Origin: Candidatus Saccharimonadota bacterium
GTDB lineage: Bacteria; Patescibacteriota; Saccharimonadia; Saccharimonadales; Saccharimonadaceae
DNA: 64,000 bases
NCBI GenBank assembly: GCA_017437945.1
Contig: JAFRWP010000014.1
Coordinates: forward strand, 107,795-171,794
Direction: 5' to 3'
The notes under the pieces were generated by a model. It ran no database searches and was not told the DNA's origin. It worked only from the letters and a program-made list of their open reading frames with translations. Numbering within the stretch: the first letter of the stretch is position 1; each line of letters begins with the position of its first letter. Of the stretch, positions 1 to 8,531 are shown one piece after another. Position numbers and translations under genes: made by a program.

Positions 1-1429
1 AACTACTAGAACCGCCGCCATCACTGGTCGAAAGAATCAGCACAAAAATCAAGATTATAATCAGCCAAATAAACAGTCCTTTGAAAAATTCAGCCGCCTT
101 ATGCACGCTATATTGTGGCCGAGCCGACTCTCTATGCGCGTTCGTGTAATTGCTACCCATTGCAAAACGAGCCTTTTCGGCCGATGACATTGCATCACGT
201 CCATTTGATAACGCACCAATCACGCGCGTATCATTTCGACCAGGAATCGAATCGCCGTGTGCCGGGAATGAATCGAATAGGCATTCGTCAACTTTAATCA
301 GATTTTTGTCGCCAATCCTTGCCGACGTTTCCATTTCATGATGATGCCTATCTAACGCTATATCCGGATCCGAACCCCAACGCATTTCGCTTCGCTTGGT
401 TCTGCCTGGCGCACAACCAACAGTCTCACCCGTACGAGCATTCACGGCTATGTAATAAATTCTGGCATCACTGCCACTCGGACGACGATAACTATACAGC
501 CAAACCGGCAAATACGCCGTTTTCCAACGCGTCCCCTTAATGCCAAGATGTTCTCTTTCCCACCTTGCACCACGATCGTAATCGCCAATCAAAGATCTTG
601 CGCGAATACGAGCGATATCACCGCTCTGAAGCGCCACCACTTCCTTCAGGCTATTAACATCAACTGTTCTTCTCTCACTGGCAAAACCGCGCAAATAATT
701 TGCATCCCATGCTACGGCATTCTCGGTGTCAAATGGCAAAATCGCATTAATTATATTATTCGAATTCACCATCGTATCTTGATTCAGACGAGCCGATGAT
801 GATTCTACCGTCAAGTCATCAATGTAAATGCTAAACTCACGCGATACCTTATATAAACTCGCTTCCGGATAAGATCTACCTGGTAATGAAACTGTCTTCT
901 CAGCTTTACCATTGAGCTCCATCCTTGCATTTACATCGACGATAAAATACGGGAAATAAACCCCTCGTACCCCCTCTTTCTTGAATGTGTCACGAAAATC
1001 GGCATCGACATAGCCTAAATTATCCATGCACTCTCGGACTTTTTCTTGCGCTTTAGCCTTTGTGATTTTAAAAGGCAAAACCAAATCCGGCACTGCACCG
1101 TTCTTTAATTTTTCGTTGACCGTAAAAATATGCTTGCACCAGTGACATGATGCATCTAAACTCTCTTCTGTATTAACTACTACCTCCGCGCCACAAGATG
1201 AGCACTTATATGTAATTACGATATCTTCACCAGGAATTATATCCCCGGCACCATCACCGCGTACTTCCCCCTTCAGGTCTTCTACGCCACCCGCCGGATT
1301 GGCCAACTTTCCTTTGAACACAGTCCGGCAATAATTACACTTGAGTTCTCCATCTTTAGCACTTAGCGATACATCGCTTGACCCGCAATGCGGGCAGCGA
1401 TGTACGCCATTTTTAAGTGCTTCACCCAT
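1..1429 (-). CDS. Zinc-ribbon membrane protein, YdjG-like (partial, runs off left edge)
   Basis: The frame is open from the ATG at 1429 to the left edge (476 codons, no stop), so the C-terminus is missing. The N-terminus has a CPHC...CNYC zinc ribbon (about residues 12-33) and a second CSSC...CHWC ribbon (about 76-97), the TFIIB-type arrangement. A long soluble region follows, and a hydrophobic segment (FIWLIIILIFVLIL) lies near the visible end, so it is probably membrane-anchored. It sits 23 bases downstream of an SPFH-domain gene on the same strand. That pairing resembles Bacillus subtilis ydjG/ydjI, where the products form a membrane-associated scaffold with a PspA-like protein. The function here is inferred from that pairing. 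No pspA is visible, but it could lie beyond the edge. Confidence 0.8.
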   Translation of the reverse strand, partial: MGEALKNGVHRCPHCGSSDVSLSAKDGELKCNYCRTVFKGKLANPAGGVEDLKGEVRGDGAGDIIPGEDIVITYKCSSCGAEVVVNTEESLDASCHWCKHIFTVNEKLKNGAVPDLVLPFKITKAKAQEKVRECMDNLGYVDADFRDTFKKEGVRGVYFPYFIVDVNARMELNGKAEKTVSLPGRSYPEASLYKVSREFSIYIDDLTVESSSARLNQDTMVNSNNIINAILPFDTENAVAWDANYLRGFASERRTVDVNSLKEVVALQSGDIARIRARSLIGDYDRGARWEREHLGIKGTRWKTAYLPVWLYSYRRPSGSDARIYYIAVNARTGETVGCAPGRTKRSEMRWGSDPDIALDRHHHEMETSARIGDKNLIKVDECLFDSFPAHGDSIPGRNDTRVIGALSNGRDAMSSAEKARFAMGSNYTNAHRESARPQYSVHKAAEFFKGLFIWLIIILIFVLILSTSDGGGSSS

Positions 1430-1452
1430 TTAAAGAGAATTCCGTCTACCTA

Positions 1453-2625
1453 TTATGCGGCTGGGGTTTCTGGAGTTGCTGGAGTGCCAGCGGCCGGAGC
1501 GGCTGGAGCAGCTGGAGCTTCAGGGGCTGGAGCTGGAGCAGCTGGTGCAGCCGGTGCAGCTGGCTGTGCATTCTGAGCAGTTACTGGATTGGTACCCATT
1601 GGCTGAGTAACGGCACCCATGCCGCCCATCATACCAACGCCCATAGCCATACCGGTCATACCGCCACCGTTGTTACCAGCAGCGTTGAAGCCTTCGGCAA
1701 TCTGAGTCTGAGCGTAAGCAGCACCGACACCACCTTGCATAAGGTTGCCAGTATTGAATTTGTTGATGAGTTCGACGGATGGTTCGTCCCAGTCGAGACC
1801 CATTGGCTGTACGTTTACGATTTCAAGACCGTACTTAGTAGCCCACTGATAGTTAGCTTCAACAGCTTCATTCATATTCTTAGCGAACTCAGTCGTACCG
1901 CCCTGAATATCATCAATGGATTTACCACCCTTGGTGAATGCAGAAAGAGCTGAGGCTAAGGAACCTACGAAGCCAGCGAAGAGAGAGTCCTCAACACCGC
2001 CTTCATCACCTTCGCCGCCAAGCTCAAACTTACCACGACCCTGGCCGGAAACAATATCAACAGGAATCAAATTCTTGAACAAAAGAATTGGATCAACAAC
2101 TTTAATCGTATAAGTACCGTTGCTAGTTACAGCAAGCATGGTATTTGCATAGTTTGCATCCTTATAGCGAATTGGATTCTGAGTACCATAGCGGAGACCA
2201 GCGATATCCTTCAAGTTTACATAGAAAGCAAACTGTTGGTTACCTGGCTGACCACCAAACTTGAACTGATCCCAGCTTTGACCAAAGGTCGAGGCGAAGA
2301 AGCCGTCACCGGCAAACATGCTTTTAGCTTCAGGATTATTCTCACTCGTGTAAGTATAACCACCGGCTTCGGCAATAACACCAGTGATAGCGCCGTTTTC
2401 AACTGTAATTAAACAAGTACCTTCTGGAACTAAGAATTTACTGCCATTTGAAATAACATTTGGGTTCTCTTCCCCATCGTTATTTTCACTACGGCCGCCT
2501 TTGACTGCGACTGCACGTGCTAAAAGTACGTGATCACGCATATCCTCAGGTGGTGCCATGTATTCGAGCCACTGGTTAGCAAAGCTACCACCAAGTGCGC
2601 CCGTAAAAGCTCTAATAAAGCCCAT
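1453..2625 (-). CDS. SPFH-domain (stomatin/prohibitin-like) protein, YdjI-like
   Basis: 390 residues. The N-terminus (about 1-60) contains a GGSFANQWLEY segment and a VLLARAVAVKGG-like stretch typical of the YdjI branch of SPFH proteins. Residues 60-300 form the SPFH/band-7 body, and the last roughly 70 residues are a low-complexity Ala/Pro/Gly tail. There is no strong transmembrane helix, so membrane attachment is probably peripheral or through the neighbouring zinc-ribbon protein. The start is set by a strong AAGGAGG about 6 bases upstream of the ATG. SPFH proteins oligomerise and organise membrane microdomains; a membrane-stress scaffold role is inferred from the family and neighbour. Confidence 0.85.
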   Translation of the reverse strand: MGFIRAFTGALGGSFANQWLEYMAPPEDMRDHVLLARAVAVKGGRSENNDGEENPNVISNGSKFLVPEGTCLITVENGAITGVIAEAGGYTYTSENNPEAKSMFAGDGFFASTFGQSWDQFKFGGQPGNQQFAFYVNLKDIAGLRYGTQNPIRYKDANYANTMLAVTSNGTYTIKVVDPILLFKNLIPVDIVSGQGRGKFELGGEGDEGGVEDSLFAGFVGSLASALSAFTKGGKSIDDIQGGTTEFAKNMNEAVEANYQWATKYGLEIVNVQPMGLDWDEPSVELINKFNTGNLMQGGVGAAYAQTQIAEGFNAAGNNGGGMTGMAMGVGMMGGMGAVTQPMGTNPVTAQNAQPAAPAAPAAPAPAPEAPAAPAAPAAGTPATPETPAA

Positions 2626-2712
2626 TTGGAATCCTCCTTAAGTTTTCTGATTTTATTTTAACATATCCGACCGACCAATGCGCACTTTAAGCATAAATTT
2701 TTTGCTCATACC

Positions 2713-2741
2713 TTGACTTTTTAGACATTTTGTGCTATAAT
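2713..2741 (+). promoter_or_regulatory. Sigma70-type promoter for the YdcK-like gene
   Basis: TTGACT at 2713-2718 and TATAAT at 2736-2741 with a 17-base spacer and an upstream TG (extended -10). Transcription should start near 2748, giving a leader of about 60 bases before the ATG at 2807, which is preceded by AAGGGAG. Confidence 0.85.
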
Positions 2742-2806
2742 AGAAATATCTAGCTGTTTCTCTTGCCCTCGTGGCTAGAAAATCTTATACAAGGGAGTTC
2801 TTTTAG

Positions 2807-4015
2807 ATGAAGAAATATGAGTTTACAGGCGAATGCGCCCTGTTCCGATTCGACGAATCCAGGTATTATACCCTCTATCGCATCAGAGCTCTCCGCGACA
2901 TTCCACGTCATGGCGTCAAAGCCGGCGACCTCGGAGGCTGGATTCTGGACGAATCGAACCTATCTCAATTCGACGATGCATGGGTTGCCGACGAAGCGAA
3001 AGTTTTCGAAAATGCTATCGTCTTCGGTAACGCCATCGTCAAAGACAATGCTGAGGTTTACTGGTATTCCCTGATTTTTGGCAATGCCAAAGTATATGGC
3101 AATGCCGAAATCGTCGGCAGGGTCAGAATCTACGGCAACTCCGAAGTTTACGAGAACGCCCGCGTCAGAGATTACGCTCAAATCTTCGGAAACGCCAAGG
3201 TGCATGGCAGCGCCATCATTCACAACGCCGCCCAAATCTACGACAACGCCGAAATCTTCGGAAACGCCAACGTCTACTATTGCTCGCGCGTATGTGGCAA
3301 CACCGAGATAGCGAGCGGTGAACTCTGCGATCGTGAACCGCCAATTACAATCAGCATCAAATACGAATTCGTAGAAAAAAAGATCCTGTCCTTTGGTGGA
3401 AACTTTAAGTACGTCTACCGAATTAAAGCCCTGCGCGATATTCCCCGTTACGGCGTCAAAGCCGGCGACCTCGGAGGCTGGATTGAAGGCGACTGGAATC
3501 TATCGCACGAAGGCGATGCTTGGGTCAAAGATGAAGCTATGGTCAAAGACGACGCATTAGTTACAGATGATGCCCTCGTCCAAGGCCATGCCTTGATCGC
3601 CCAGCATGCCATTGTTTCCAATACAGCAATTATTCGCGGAGAAGTGGCGGTATCCGGCTACGCGCGCATCTTCAACAATGCTACCATTGATGGACTTGTT
3701 GAAATCTACGGCAGCGCCCAAATCTACGGCAAAGTCATCATAAGTATCCATCACGACATTGCGGCCTGGATTTACGGAAAATGCGAAATATTCGGCAATG
3801 CTCGTATTCTGACCGATGTGAGAATACATGGCAACGTAAAAATCTACGACTATGCCACAATCTCTGGTCGCGGCGCAGAAATCATGGGGGAAGTTCAACT
3901 CCACGAAAATGCTTACTATAACCAGAGCATCTGGCAGCGTCTTTCAGCCGGCGACATTACTGGAAAATGTTCCGAATATGACGACCTGAAAAATTATTCC
4001 ATCAAACGCTCATAA
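2807..4015 (+). CDS. YdcK-like left-handed beta-helix protein with internal duplication
   Basis: 402 residues made of two similar halves. Each half begins with a KYEF... module ending in a VKAGDLGGWI motif (about residues 1-50 and 188-240), followed by many six-residue steps of the form iyGNAeV/vfgNAkI, the signature of a left-handed beta-helix. E. coli YdcK has the same N-terminal GERGGWV-like motif and repeats. Members are called putative acyltransferases, but no catalytic His of hexapeptide acyltransferases stands out, so a structural or binding role is equally possible. No signal peptide or membrane helix is seen. It is a single gene with its own promoter and terminator. Confidence 0.8.
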   Translation: MKKYEFTGECALFRFDESRYYTLYRIRALRDIPRHGVKAGDLGGWILDESNLSQFDDAWVADEAKVFENAIVFGNAIVKDNAEVYWYSLIFGNAKVYGNAEIVGRVRIYGNSEVYENARVRDYAQIFGNAKVHGSAIIHNAAQIYDNAEIFGNANVYYCSRVCGNTEIASGELCDREPPITISIKYEFVEKKILSFGGNFKYVYRIKALRDIPRYGVKAGDLGGWIEGDWNLSHEGDAWVKDEAMVKDDALVTDDALVQGHALIAQHAIVSNTAIIRGEVAVSGYARIFNNATIDGLVEIYGSAQIYGKVIISIHHDIAAWIYGKCEIFGNARILTDVRIHGNVKIYDYATISGRGAEIMGEVQLHENAYYNQSIWQRLSAGDITGKCSEYDDLKNYSIKRS

Positions 4016-4025
4016 ACTATTCATC

Positions 4026-4058
4026 AAAAACCCGCCGGGTTATCTCGACGGGCTTTTT
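4026..4058. terminator. Bidirectional terminator between ydcK-like gene and ppa
   Basis: A7 x 7 stem CCCGCCG/CGACGGG (one mismatch) has a run of A on the left and T on the right, so it can stop transcripts from both convergent genes. Confidence 0.8.
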
Positions 4059-4067
4059 ATTATCAAA

Positions 4068-4589
4068 TTAGTAACGCGCAATTGCGTCTTCGATAACTTT
4101 TTGTGCTTCTTCGAGACCAAAGAAACCTTTCACCTGTGTCGAACCAGGCTTCTTCAAATCCTTGTAATGGTTGAAGTGGAACTCGAGCTGCTCAATGGTG
4201 CGCTTTGGCAAATCTTCCAAAGTCTTAATTGCATCACCATTGTTACGATCATCGTCTACAACGGCAATAATCTTATCGTCAACTTCACCATCATCGACAA
4301 ACTTCATTACGCCAAGGATGCGAGCCTTTACATAGATGCCAGTCGTAAGGGGCTGATCGGTAATTACGAGCACATCGAGCTCATCACCATCCTCATCAAG
4401 CGTCTGAGGAATGAAACCGTAATTGCAAGGCTTTGCGAATGCCATCGGTTCAATACGATCAAGCATGAAACAAGCGCGCTTGCGATCCCACTCAATCTTA
4501 TGATTGCTGCCGGTAGGAATTTCAATTACCACATTGATGCTACCATTCTTGTAGTCACCAGGTTCCAAAACTTGGTTAAAATCTGCCAT
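4068..4589 (-). CDS. ppa: Inorganic pyrophosphatase (family I)
   Basis: Hydrolyses pyrophosphate to phosphate in the cytoplasm and so pulls biosynthetic reactions forward. 173 residues, the usual length for the bacterial soluble family. The signature DGDELDV (metal-binding aspartates, about residues 66-72) is intact, as are the upstream IEWDRK and the YGFIPQT stretch. The start at 4589 is chosen over an in-frame ATG 33 bases upstream because AAAGGAG lies 5 bases before it. It is a monocistronic gene read towards the YdcK-like gene. Confidence 0.96.
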   Translation of the reverse strand: MADFNQVLEPGDYKNGSINVVIEIPTGSNHKIEWDRKRACFMLDRIEPMAFAKPCNYGFIPQTLDEDGDELDVLVITDQPLTTGIYVKARILGVMKFVDDGEVDDKIIAVVDDDRNNGDAIKTLEDLPKRTIEQLEFHFNHYKDLKKPGSTQVKGFFGLEEAQKVIEDAIARY

Positions 4590-4632
4590 TTTTCTCCTTT
4601 CGATTTTTGGCGCCACATTCAAGGGCTTTCCA

Positions 4633-4661
4633 TTATCATATCACAGCCCTTATGATATAAT
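4633..4661 (+). promoter_or_regulatory. Promoter of the gapA operon
   Basis: TTATCA at 4633-4638, a 17-base spacer and TATAAT at 4656-4661 preceded by TATGA (extended -10). The leader of about 35 bases carries TTAGGAG upstream of the gapA ATG. Confidence 0.75.
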
Positions 4662-4704
4662 AAGCATAAGTACCATCTAATAAATGATTAGGAGAAACTA
4701 ATAA

Positions 4705-5724
4705 ATGGTAAGAATAGCTATTAATGGCTTTGGACGCATTGGTCGCAATGCTTTCAAAATCGCTTTCGATCGCAACGATGCCGAGATTGTCGCCATCAAC
4801 GATCTCACTGATGCCAAAACTCTTGCGCATCTTCTCAAATATGATTCCAACTACGGCACTTATGCCCATAACGTTTCTGCCGACGAACAAGGCATTATCG
4901 TTGACGGCAAGCATATCCGTGTTTTCGCCGAAAAGGATCCAGCAAACTTACCGTGGCGTGACCTTAATATTGATGTAGTAATCGAGTCAACCGGCTTCTT
5001 CACCGATCCAGCTGCCGCTCGCGCACACATCAACGCTGGCGCTAAAAGAGTCGTCATCTCTGCTCCAGCTAAAGGCGAAGGTGCTAAGACCATTGTCCTT
5101 GGCGTCAATGAAGATCAAATCACTTACGAAGACGAAATCATTTCGAACGCTTCCTGCACTACTAACTGTATTGCACCAGTTATGAAAGTCCTCGAAGACA
5201 ATATCGGCATTGAAAAAGCTATGATGACCACCGTCCACAGCTACACCGCTAGCCAGAAACTTCAGGATGCTCCTGCTAAGGATATCCGTGAAGCTCGTGC
5301 TGCTGCCGAAAACATCGTTCCGACTACTACCGGTGCCAGCAAAGCTGCCGCTCTTACCATCCCTACCCTCCAAGGCAAATTCAACGGGCTATCTGTCCGC
5401 GTTCCAACTCCAGTAGTTTCCCTTTCCGACATCACTGCTGTCACTAAGCGTGAAACCACTAAAGAAGAAATCAATGATCTCTTCAAGAAAGCTGCAGCTG
5501 ATCCATATTATCAGGGTATTCTCGCTGCAACCGAAGAAGAGCTCGTATCTATTGATTATCGTGGCAATTCCAACTCTTCTATCGTCGATCTTAAGCTTAC
5601 CGATGTCATTGGTGGCAACCTCATCAAGGTCGTCGCTTGGTACGACAATGAATGGGGCTACAGCAATCGTCTAGTAGAACTCACCGTTGATCTTGGTAAG
5701 ATGGTCCAAGGAGATCAACAGTAA
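4705..5724 (+). CDS. gapA: Glyceraldehyde-3-phosphate dehydrogenase
   Basis: Catalyses phosphorylating oxidation of glyceraldehyde 3-phosphate to 1,3-bisphosphoglycerate with NAD(P). 339 residues, full length. The N-terminus has the Rossmann motif INGFGRIGRNA, and the active-site motif SCTTNC has its catalytic Cys at about residue 151. The C-terminus has WYDNEWGYSNR. It is the first gene of a five-gene run with 1-base gaps or TAATG overlaps, joining lower glycolysis to pentose-phosphate interconversions. Shine-Dalgarno TTAGGAG precedes the start. Confidence 0.98.
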   Translation: MVRIAINGFGRIGRNAFKIAFDRNDAEIVAINDLTDAKTLAHLLKYDSNYGTYAHNVSADEQGIIVDGKHIRVFAEKDPANLPWRDLNIDVVIESTGFFTDPAAARAHINAGAKRVVISAPAKGEGAKTIVLGVNEDQITYEDEIISNASCTTNCIAPVMKVLEDNIGIEKAMMTTVHSYTASQKLQDAPAKDIREARAAAENIVPTTTGASKAAALTIPTLQGKFNGLSVRVPTPVVSLSDITAVTKRETTKEEINDLFKKAAADPYYQGILAATEEELVSIDYRGNSNSSIVDLKLTDVIGGNLIKVVAWYDNEWGYSNRLVELTVDLGKMVQGDQQ

Positions 5725-5725
5725 T

Positions 5726-6169
5726 ATGCATATCTACCTCGGCGCCGACCACCGCGGCTATCAACTCAAAGATGAGATTATGACCTGGCTAAGAGGTCGT
5801 CAAATCTCCTTTACTGATTTTGGCGCAATGGCCTACGACGCCGAGGATGATTTCAATGATTATGCCAAAAAAGTCGCACAGGCGCTTCTTACTAATCCTG
5901 GACCAGATGATTTTGGCATTTTACTCTGCGGCTCCGGCCAAGGTATGGCCATGCAAGCCAATCGCTTCAAAGGCATTCGTGCAGCAATTTGCATTAACCC
6001 AGCCGAAGCAATGGAAACTCGTGGTCACAACAATTCGAACATTATTTGCATACCTGCTGACGTAGTCGACAAAAGCAATGTCTTCGACATTATTAATGCC
6101 TTTATGGATACAAAACCACTTCCAGATGAAAAATATCAACGCCGCTGTAGAAAGTTAGACGAGGACTAA
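5726..6169 (+). CDS. rpiB: Ribose-5-phosphate isomerase B
   Basis: Interconverts ribose 5-phosphate and ribulose 5-phosphate. 147 residues, typical for RpiB/LacB. The N-terminal GADHRGYQLK and the CGSGQGM loop with its catalytic Cys (about residue 71) are intact, as is the NxEAMETRGHNNSNI-like segment. The start at 5726, one base after the gapA stop, is preferred to an earlier in-frame codon because the protein then begins with the family-typical MHIYLGADH, and AAGGAG lies inside the end of gapA. LacB is an alternative family assignment, but the context favours RpiB. Confidence 0.95.
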   Translation: MHIYLGADHRGYQLKDEIMTWLRGRQISFTDFGAMAYDAEDDFNDYAKKVAQALLTNPGPDDFGILLCGSGQGMAMQANRFKGIRAAICINPAEAMETRGHNNSNIICIPADVVDKSNVFDIINAFMDTKPLPDEKYQRRCRKLDED

Positions 6170-6170
6170 T

Positions 6171-6821
6171 ATGGCAATCACCACAATAGCACCAACAATT
6201 CTCAGTTCAAACCCAACTGAATATAAAGAAATTATCAAGAAATACTATCCATTCGCTAAGCGTGTTCATATCGACATTTCCGATGGCACCCTCACTGATA
6301 AAACCACGCTTCACGAATCCGCCGTTTGGTGGCCAAAAGGCTGGGTCGTCGACATTCATATGATGACCGCCGAGCCATCCAAACATATGGGAGATTTACT
6401 CAAACTTCATCCGAATCTCGTCATTTTTCATGCTGAGGCGCGCGAAGATCTCCTCCCTATTTTCGATACAATCAAGCAAAACGGTATGCGTGTTGGTGTC
6501 GCTATCGTAAAAGGCGTTTATCCCGGTTCCATTAAAGCTCTCCTAAAAGCGGCCGACCATGCTTTAATCTTCTCTGGCACACTTGGTCAAATGGGTGGCA
6601 CCGCCGACTTATTACTCGGCGAAAAAGTTGCCATGATTAATGAAATTCATCGTGGTATTGAAATCGGTTGGGATGGTGGCGCAAATCTCGAAAATACCCA
6701 CATCATTAACCATACCGGCGTCAATGTTATTAACGTAGGTAGCGCACTTCATAACTCACCAAACCCACAAGAGACTTTTGAAAAACTAAACGCAGAGACG
6801 GAAAAGGAGGAAATCGTCTAA
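6171..6821 (+). CDS. rpe: Ribulose-phosphate 3-epimerase
   Basis: Interconverts ribulose 5-phosphate and xylulose 5-phosphate. 216 residues with a TIM-barrel pattern. Metal ligands match the family: His and Asp in VHIDISD, His in VDIHMM and Asp in GWDGGANLEN. The phosphate-binding end is INVGSALH. The usual DGHFVPN is replaced by DGTLTDK, so it is a divergent member. It lies one base after rpiB and overlaps the next gene by one base (TAATG), so translation is probably coupled. Confidence 0.88.
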   Translation: MAITTIAPTILSSNPTEYKEIIKKYYPFAKRVHIDISDGTLTDKTTLHESAVWWPKGWVVDIHMMTAEPSKHMGDLLKLHPNLVIFHAEAREDLLPIFDTIKQNGMRVGVAIVKGVYPGSIKALLKAADHALIFSGTLGQMGGTADLLLGEKVAMINEIHRGIEIGWDGGANLENTHIINHTGVNVINVGSALHNSPNPQETFEKLNAETEKEEIV

Positions 6822-7774
6822 TGGCTCGCATCGTCAGTATCGGCGCTGCCCTGCAGGACGTCTATCTTATTGATCACGACGATTTTGGCACCAACTCGCG
6901 TGGATATTTTAATCAGCTCGAGCTCGGTACCAAAGTTGACATCGATACTATTCAATTCAGCACTGGCGGTGGAGCCACTAATGCAGCCACTACTTTTGCT
7001 CGCAATAATCACGAATCGATTTTTATGGGCTGTATCGCCAACGATCCAGCCGGCGATGCTATTATTGGTAGCCTTGACGATGAAGGTATCGACGCTAGCT
7101 ACGTGACATACACTACTCGCGCCCACACGGGTTATTCTGTTCTATTACTCGCCCCATCTGGCGAACGCACTATTCTTACCTGCCGTGGCGCCTCCGCTAA
7201 ATTTGAATTACTTAACCCCGACGATCTCGAAACCATCAATCCTGATTGGTTGTATGTCACCACTTTCCGCGGCAACATGGACATGCTCGACCAATTCTTC
7301 ACTAAAGCCAAGTCGCTCGGTTCCAAAATCATGTTTAATCCTGGCAACCTCGAGTTGGATCACAAACGCAAGCTCCTCGGCCTCCTCTCGGATGTCGATG
7401 TCCTTCTTGTCAATAAACAAGAAGCTAAAAAAATCGTCGACGGTTCGACCCTTCTTGAGCTCATCAATCGCATCAAAAATTATGTTCCGACCGCAATTAT
7501 AACCGACAGTCATCAGGGAGCCATTGCGACTAACCAAGAAGAAATTTATCGCATCGGTCTTTATGAAGACGTCAAAGTAAAAGACTCCACTGGCGCCGGC
7601 GACGCCTTTGGCTCCGGTTTCCTTGCCGCCTTTGCTGGCGGGAAATCCTTCAAAGATTCCCTCATTTTCGCCTCCGCTAACTCGACATCAGTAGTTCAGA
7701 AAATCGGCAGCAAAGCCGGTATCATTAATCAAAATACAAAACTTCACGATATGCCAATACAGGAGATCCGCTAA
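6821..7774 (+). CDS. PfkB-family carbohydrate/nucleoside kinase
   Basis: 317 residues of the ribokinase superfamily. The C-terminal ATP/anion-hole motif DSTGAGDAFGSGF (catalytic Asp, about residue 260) is intact, and the N-terminal region has the FSTGGGATNAA substrate-binding glycines. The substrate cannot be read from sequence: ribokinase, adenosine kinase or a sugar-phosphate kinase are all possible. Its place after rpiB and rpe suggests a pentose or nucleoside as source of ribose phosphate. It overlaps both neighbours by one base (TAATG). Confidence 0.9.
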   Translation: MARIVSIGAALQDVYLIDHDDFGTNSRGYFNQLELGTKVDIDTIQFSTGGGATNAATTFARNNHESIFMGCIANDPAGDAIIGSLDDEGIDASYVTYTTRAHTGYSVLLLAPSGERTILTCRGASAKFELLNPDDLETINPDWLYVTTFRGNMDMLDQFFTKAKSLGSKIMFNPGNLELDHKRKLLGLLSDVDVLLVNKQEAKKIVDGSTLLELINRIKNYVPTAIITDSHQGAIATNQEEIYRIGLYEDVKVKDSTGAGDAFGSGFLAAFAGGKSFKDSLIFASANSTSVVQKIGSKAGIINQNTKLHDMPIQEIR

Positions 7775-8496
7775 TGGACGAATCAATCGCAAACTGGCTA
7801 GACGAAATAGCCCAAAACAAACTTAATCCTGAAGACGTCGAACGTTCTTTGCGTTACGCTAAAGACCTCGAACAGGGACTTGCCAAGATACGCACCTATT
7901 CTCAGGGCGTTTCAATCTTTGGCTCTGCTCGCCTTCCAATGGATGGAAAATGGTGCAAGCTCGCCGAGCAGCTCGGTTACAAGCTTGCTCAGAACGGTCA
8001 CCCAGTAATTACCGGCGGAGGTCCAAGTATTATGGAGGCTGCGAACAAAGGTGCTTACGAAGCCGGCGGTCGCAGTATTGGCCTAAATATTCAGCTAGCC
8101 CATGAGCAGCATATTAATCAATATGTCACCGACGAAATGGAATTTCACTATTTCTTCGCCCGCAAGGTCATGCTCACAATGAGCTCAAAGGTTTACGTCT
8201 TCTTCCCTGGTGGCTTCGGTACACTAGATGAATTTTCCGAAATTCTCATTCTCATGCAAGAAGGCAAAATGCCGAAAATGCCGATGTTCCTCATTGGCAA
8301 ATCATTCTGGAAACCACTTGATCGTTATTTCGCCAGCAAAATGGTACCGCTAAAGACCATCAAAAACAGCGATCGAAAAATTTATCGTATCACCGACGAT
8401 ATCGATGAAGTCGTTAAGGCCGCAAACAAGATTGGCCACCGCAGCATTTACGACAACATCTACAATGATCGCGAATCAGACTTTAAACTAATCTAA
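7774..8496 (+). CDS. LOG-family protein (putative nucleoside-5'-monophosphate phosphoribohydrolase)
   Basis: 240 residues. The Rossmann-like fold carries the family motif PGGFGTLDEF (about residues 148-157, normally PGGxGTxxE) and the phosphate-binding GGGPSIMEAANKGA. Family members release ribose 5-phosphate from nucleoside monophosphates; older databases call them lysine decarboxylases, which is wrong for this group. Release of ribose 5-phosphate would feed the isomerase and epimerase encoded just upstream, a plausible nucleotide-salvage operon. It overlaps the kinase gene by one base. Confidence 0.88.
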   Translation: MDESIANWLDEIAQNKLNPEDVERSLRYAKDLEQGLAKIRTYSQGVSIFGSARLPMDGKWCKLAEQLGYKLAQNGHPVITGGGPSIMEAANKGAYEAGGRSIGLNIQLAHEQHINQYVTDEMEFHYFFARKVMLTMSSKVYVFFPGGFGTLDEFSEILILMQEGKMPKMPMFLIGKSFWKPLDRYFASKMVPLKTIKNSDRKIYRITDDIDEVVKAANKIGHRSIYDNIYNDRESDFKLI

Positions 8497-8501
8497 CCAA
8501 C

Positions 8502-8531
8502 AAAAATCTCCCTTTAAGGGGAGATTTTTTT
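8502..8531. terminator. Bidirectional terminator between the sugar operon and dnaE
   Basis: Stem AAATCTCCC/GGGAGATTT with a 6-base loop and a T-run ending at 8531. The dnaE stop codon (8530-8532) lies on the terminator T-run. Confidence 0.9.
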
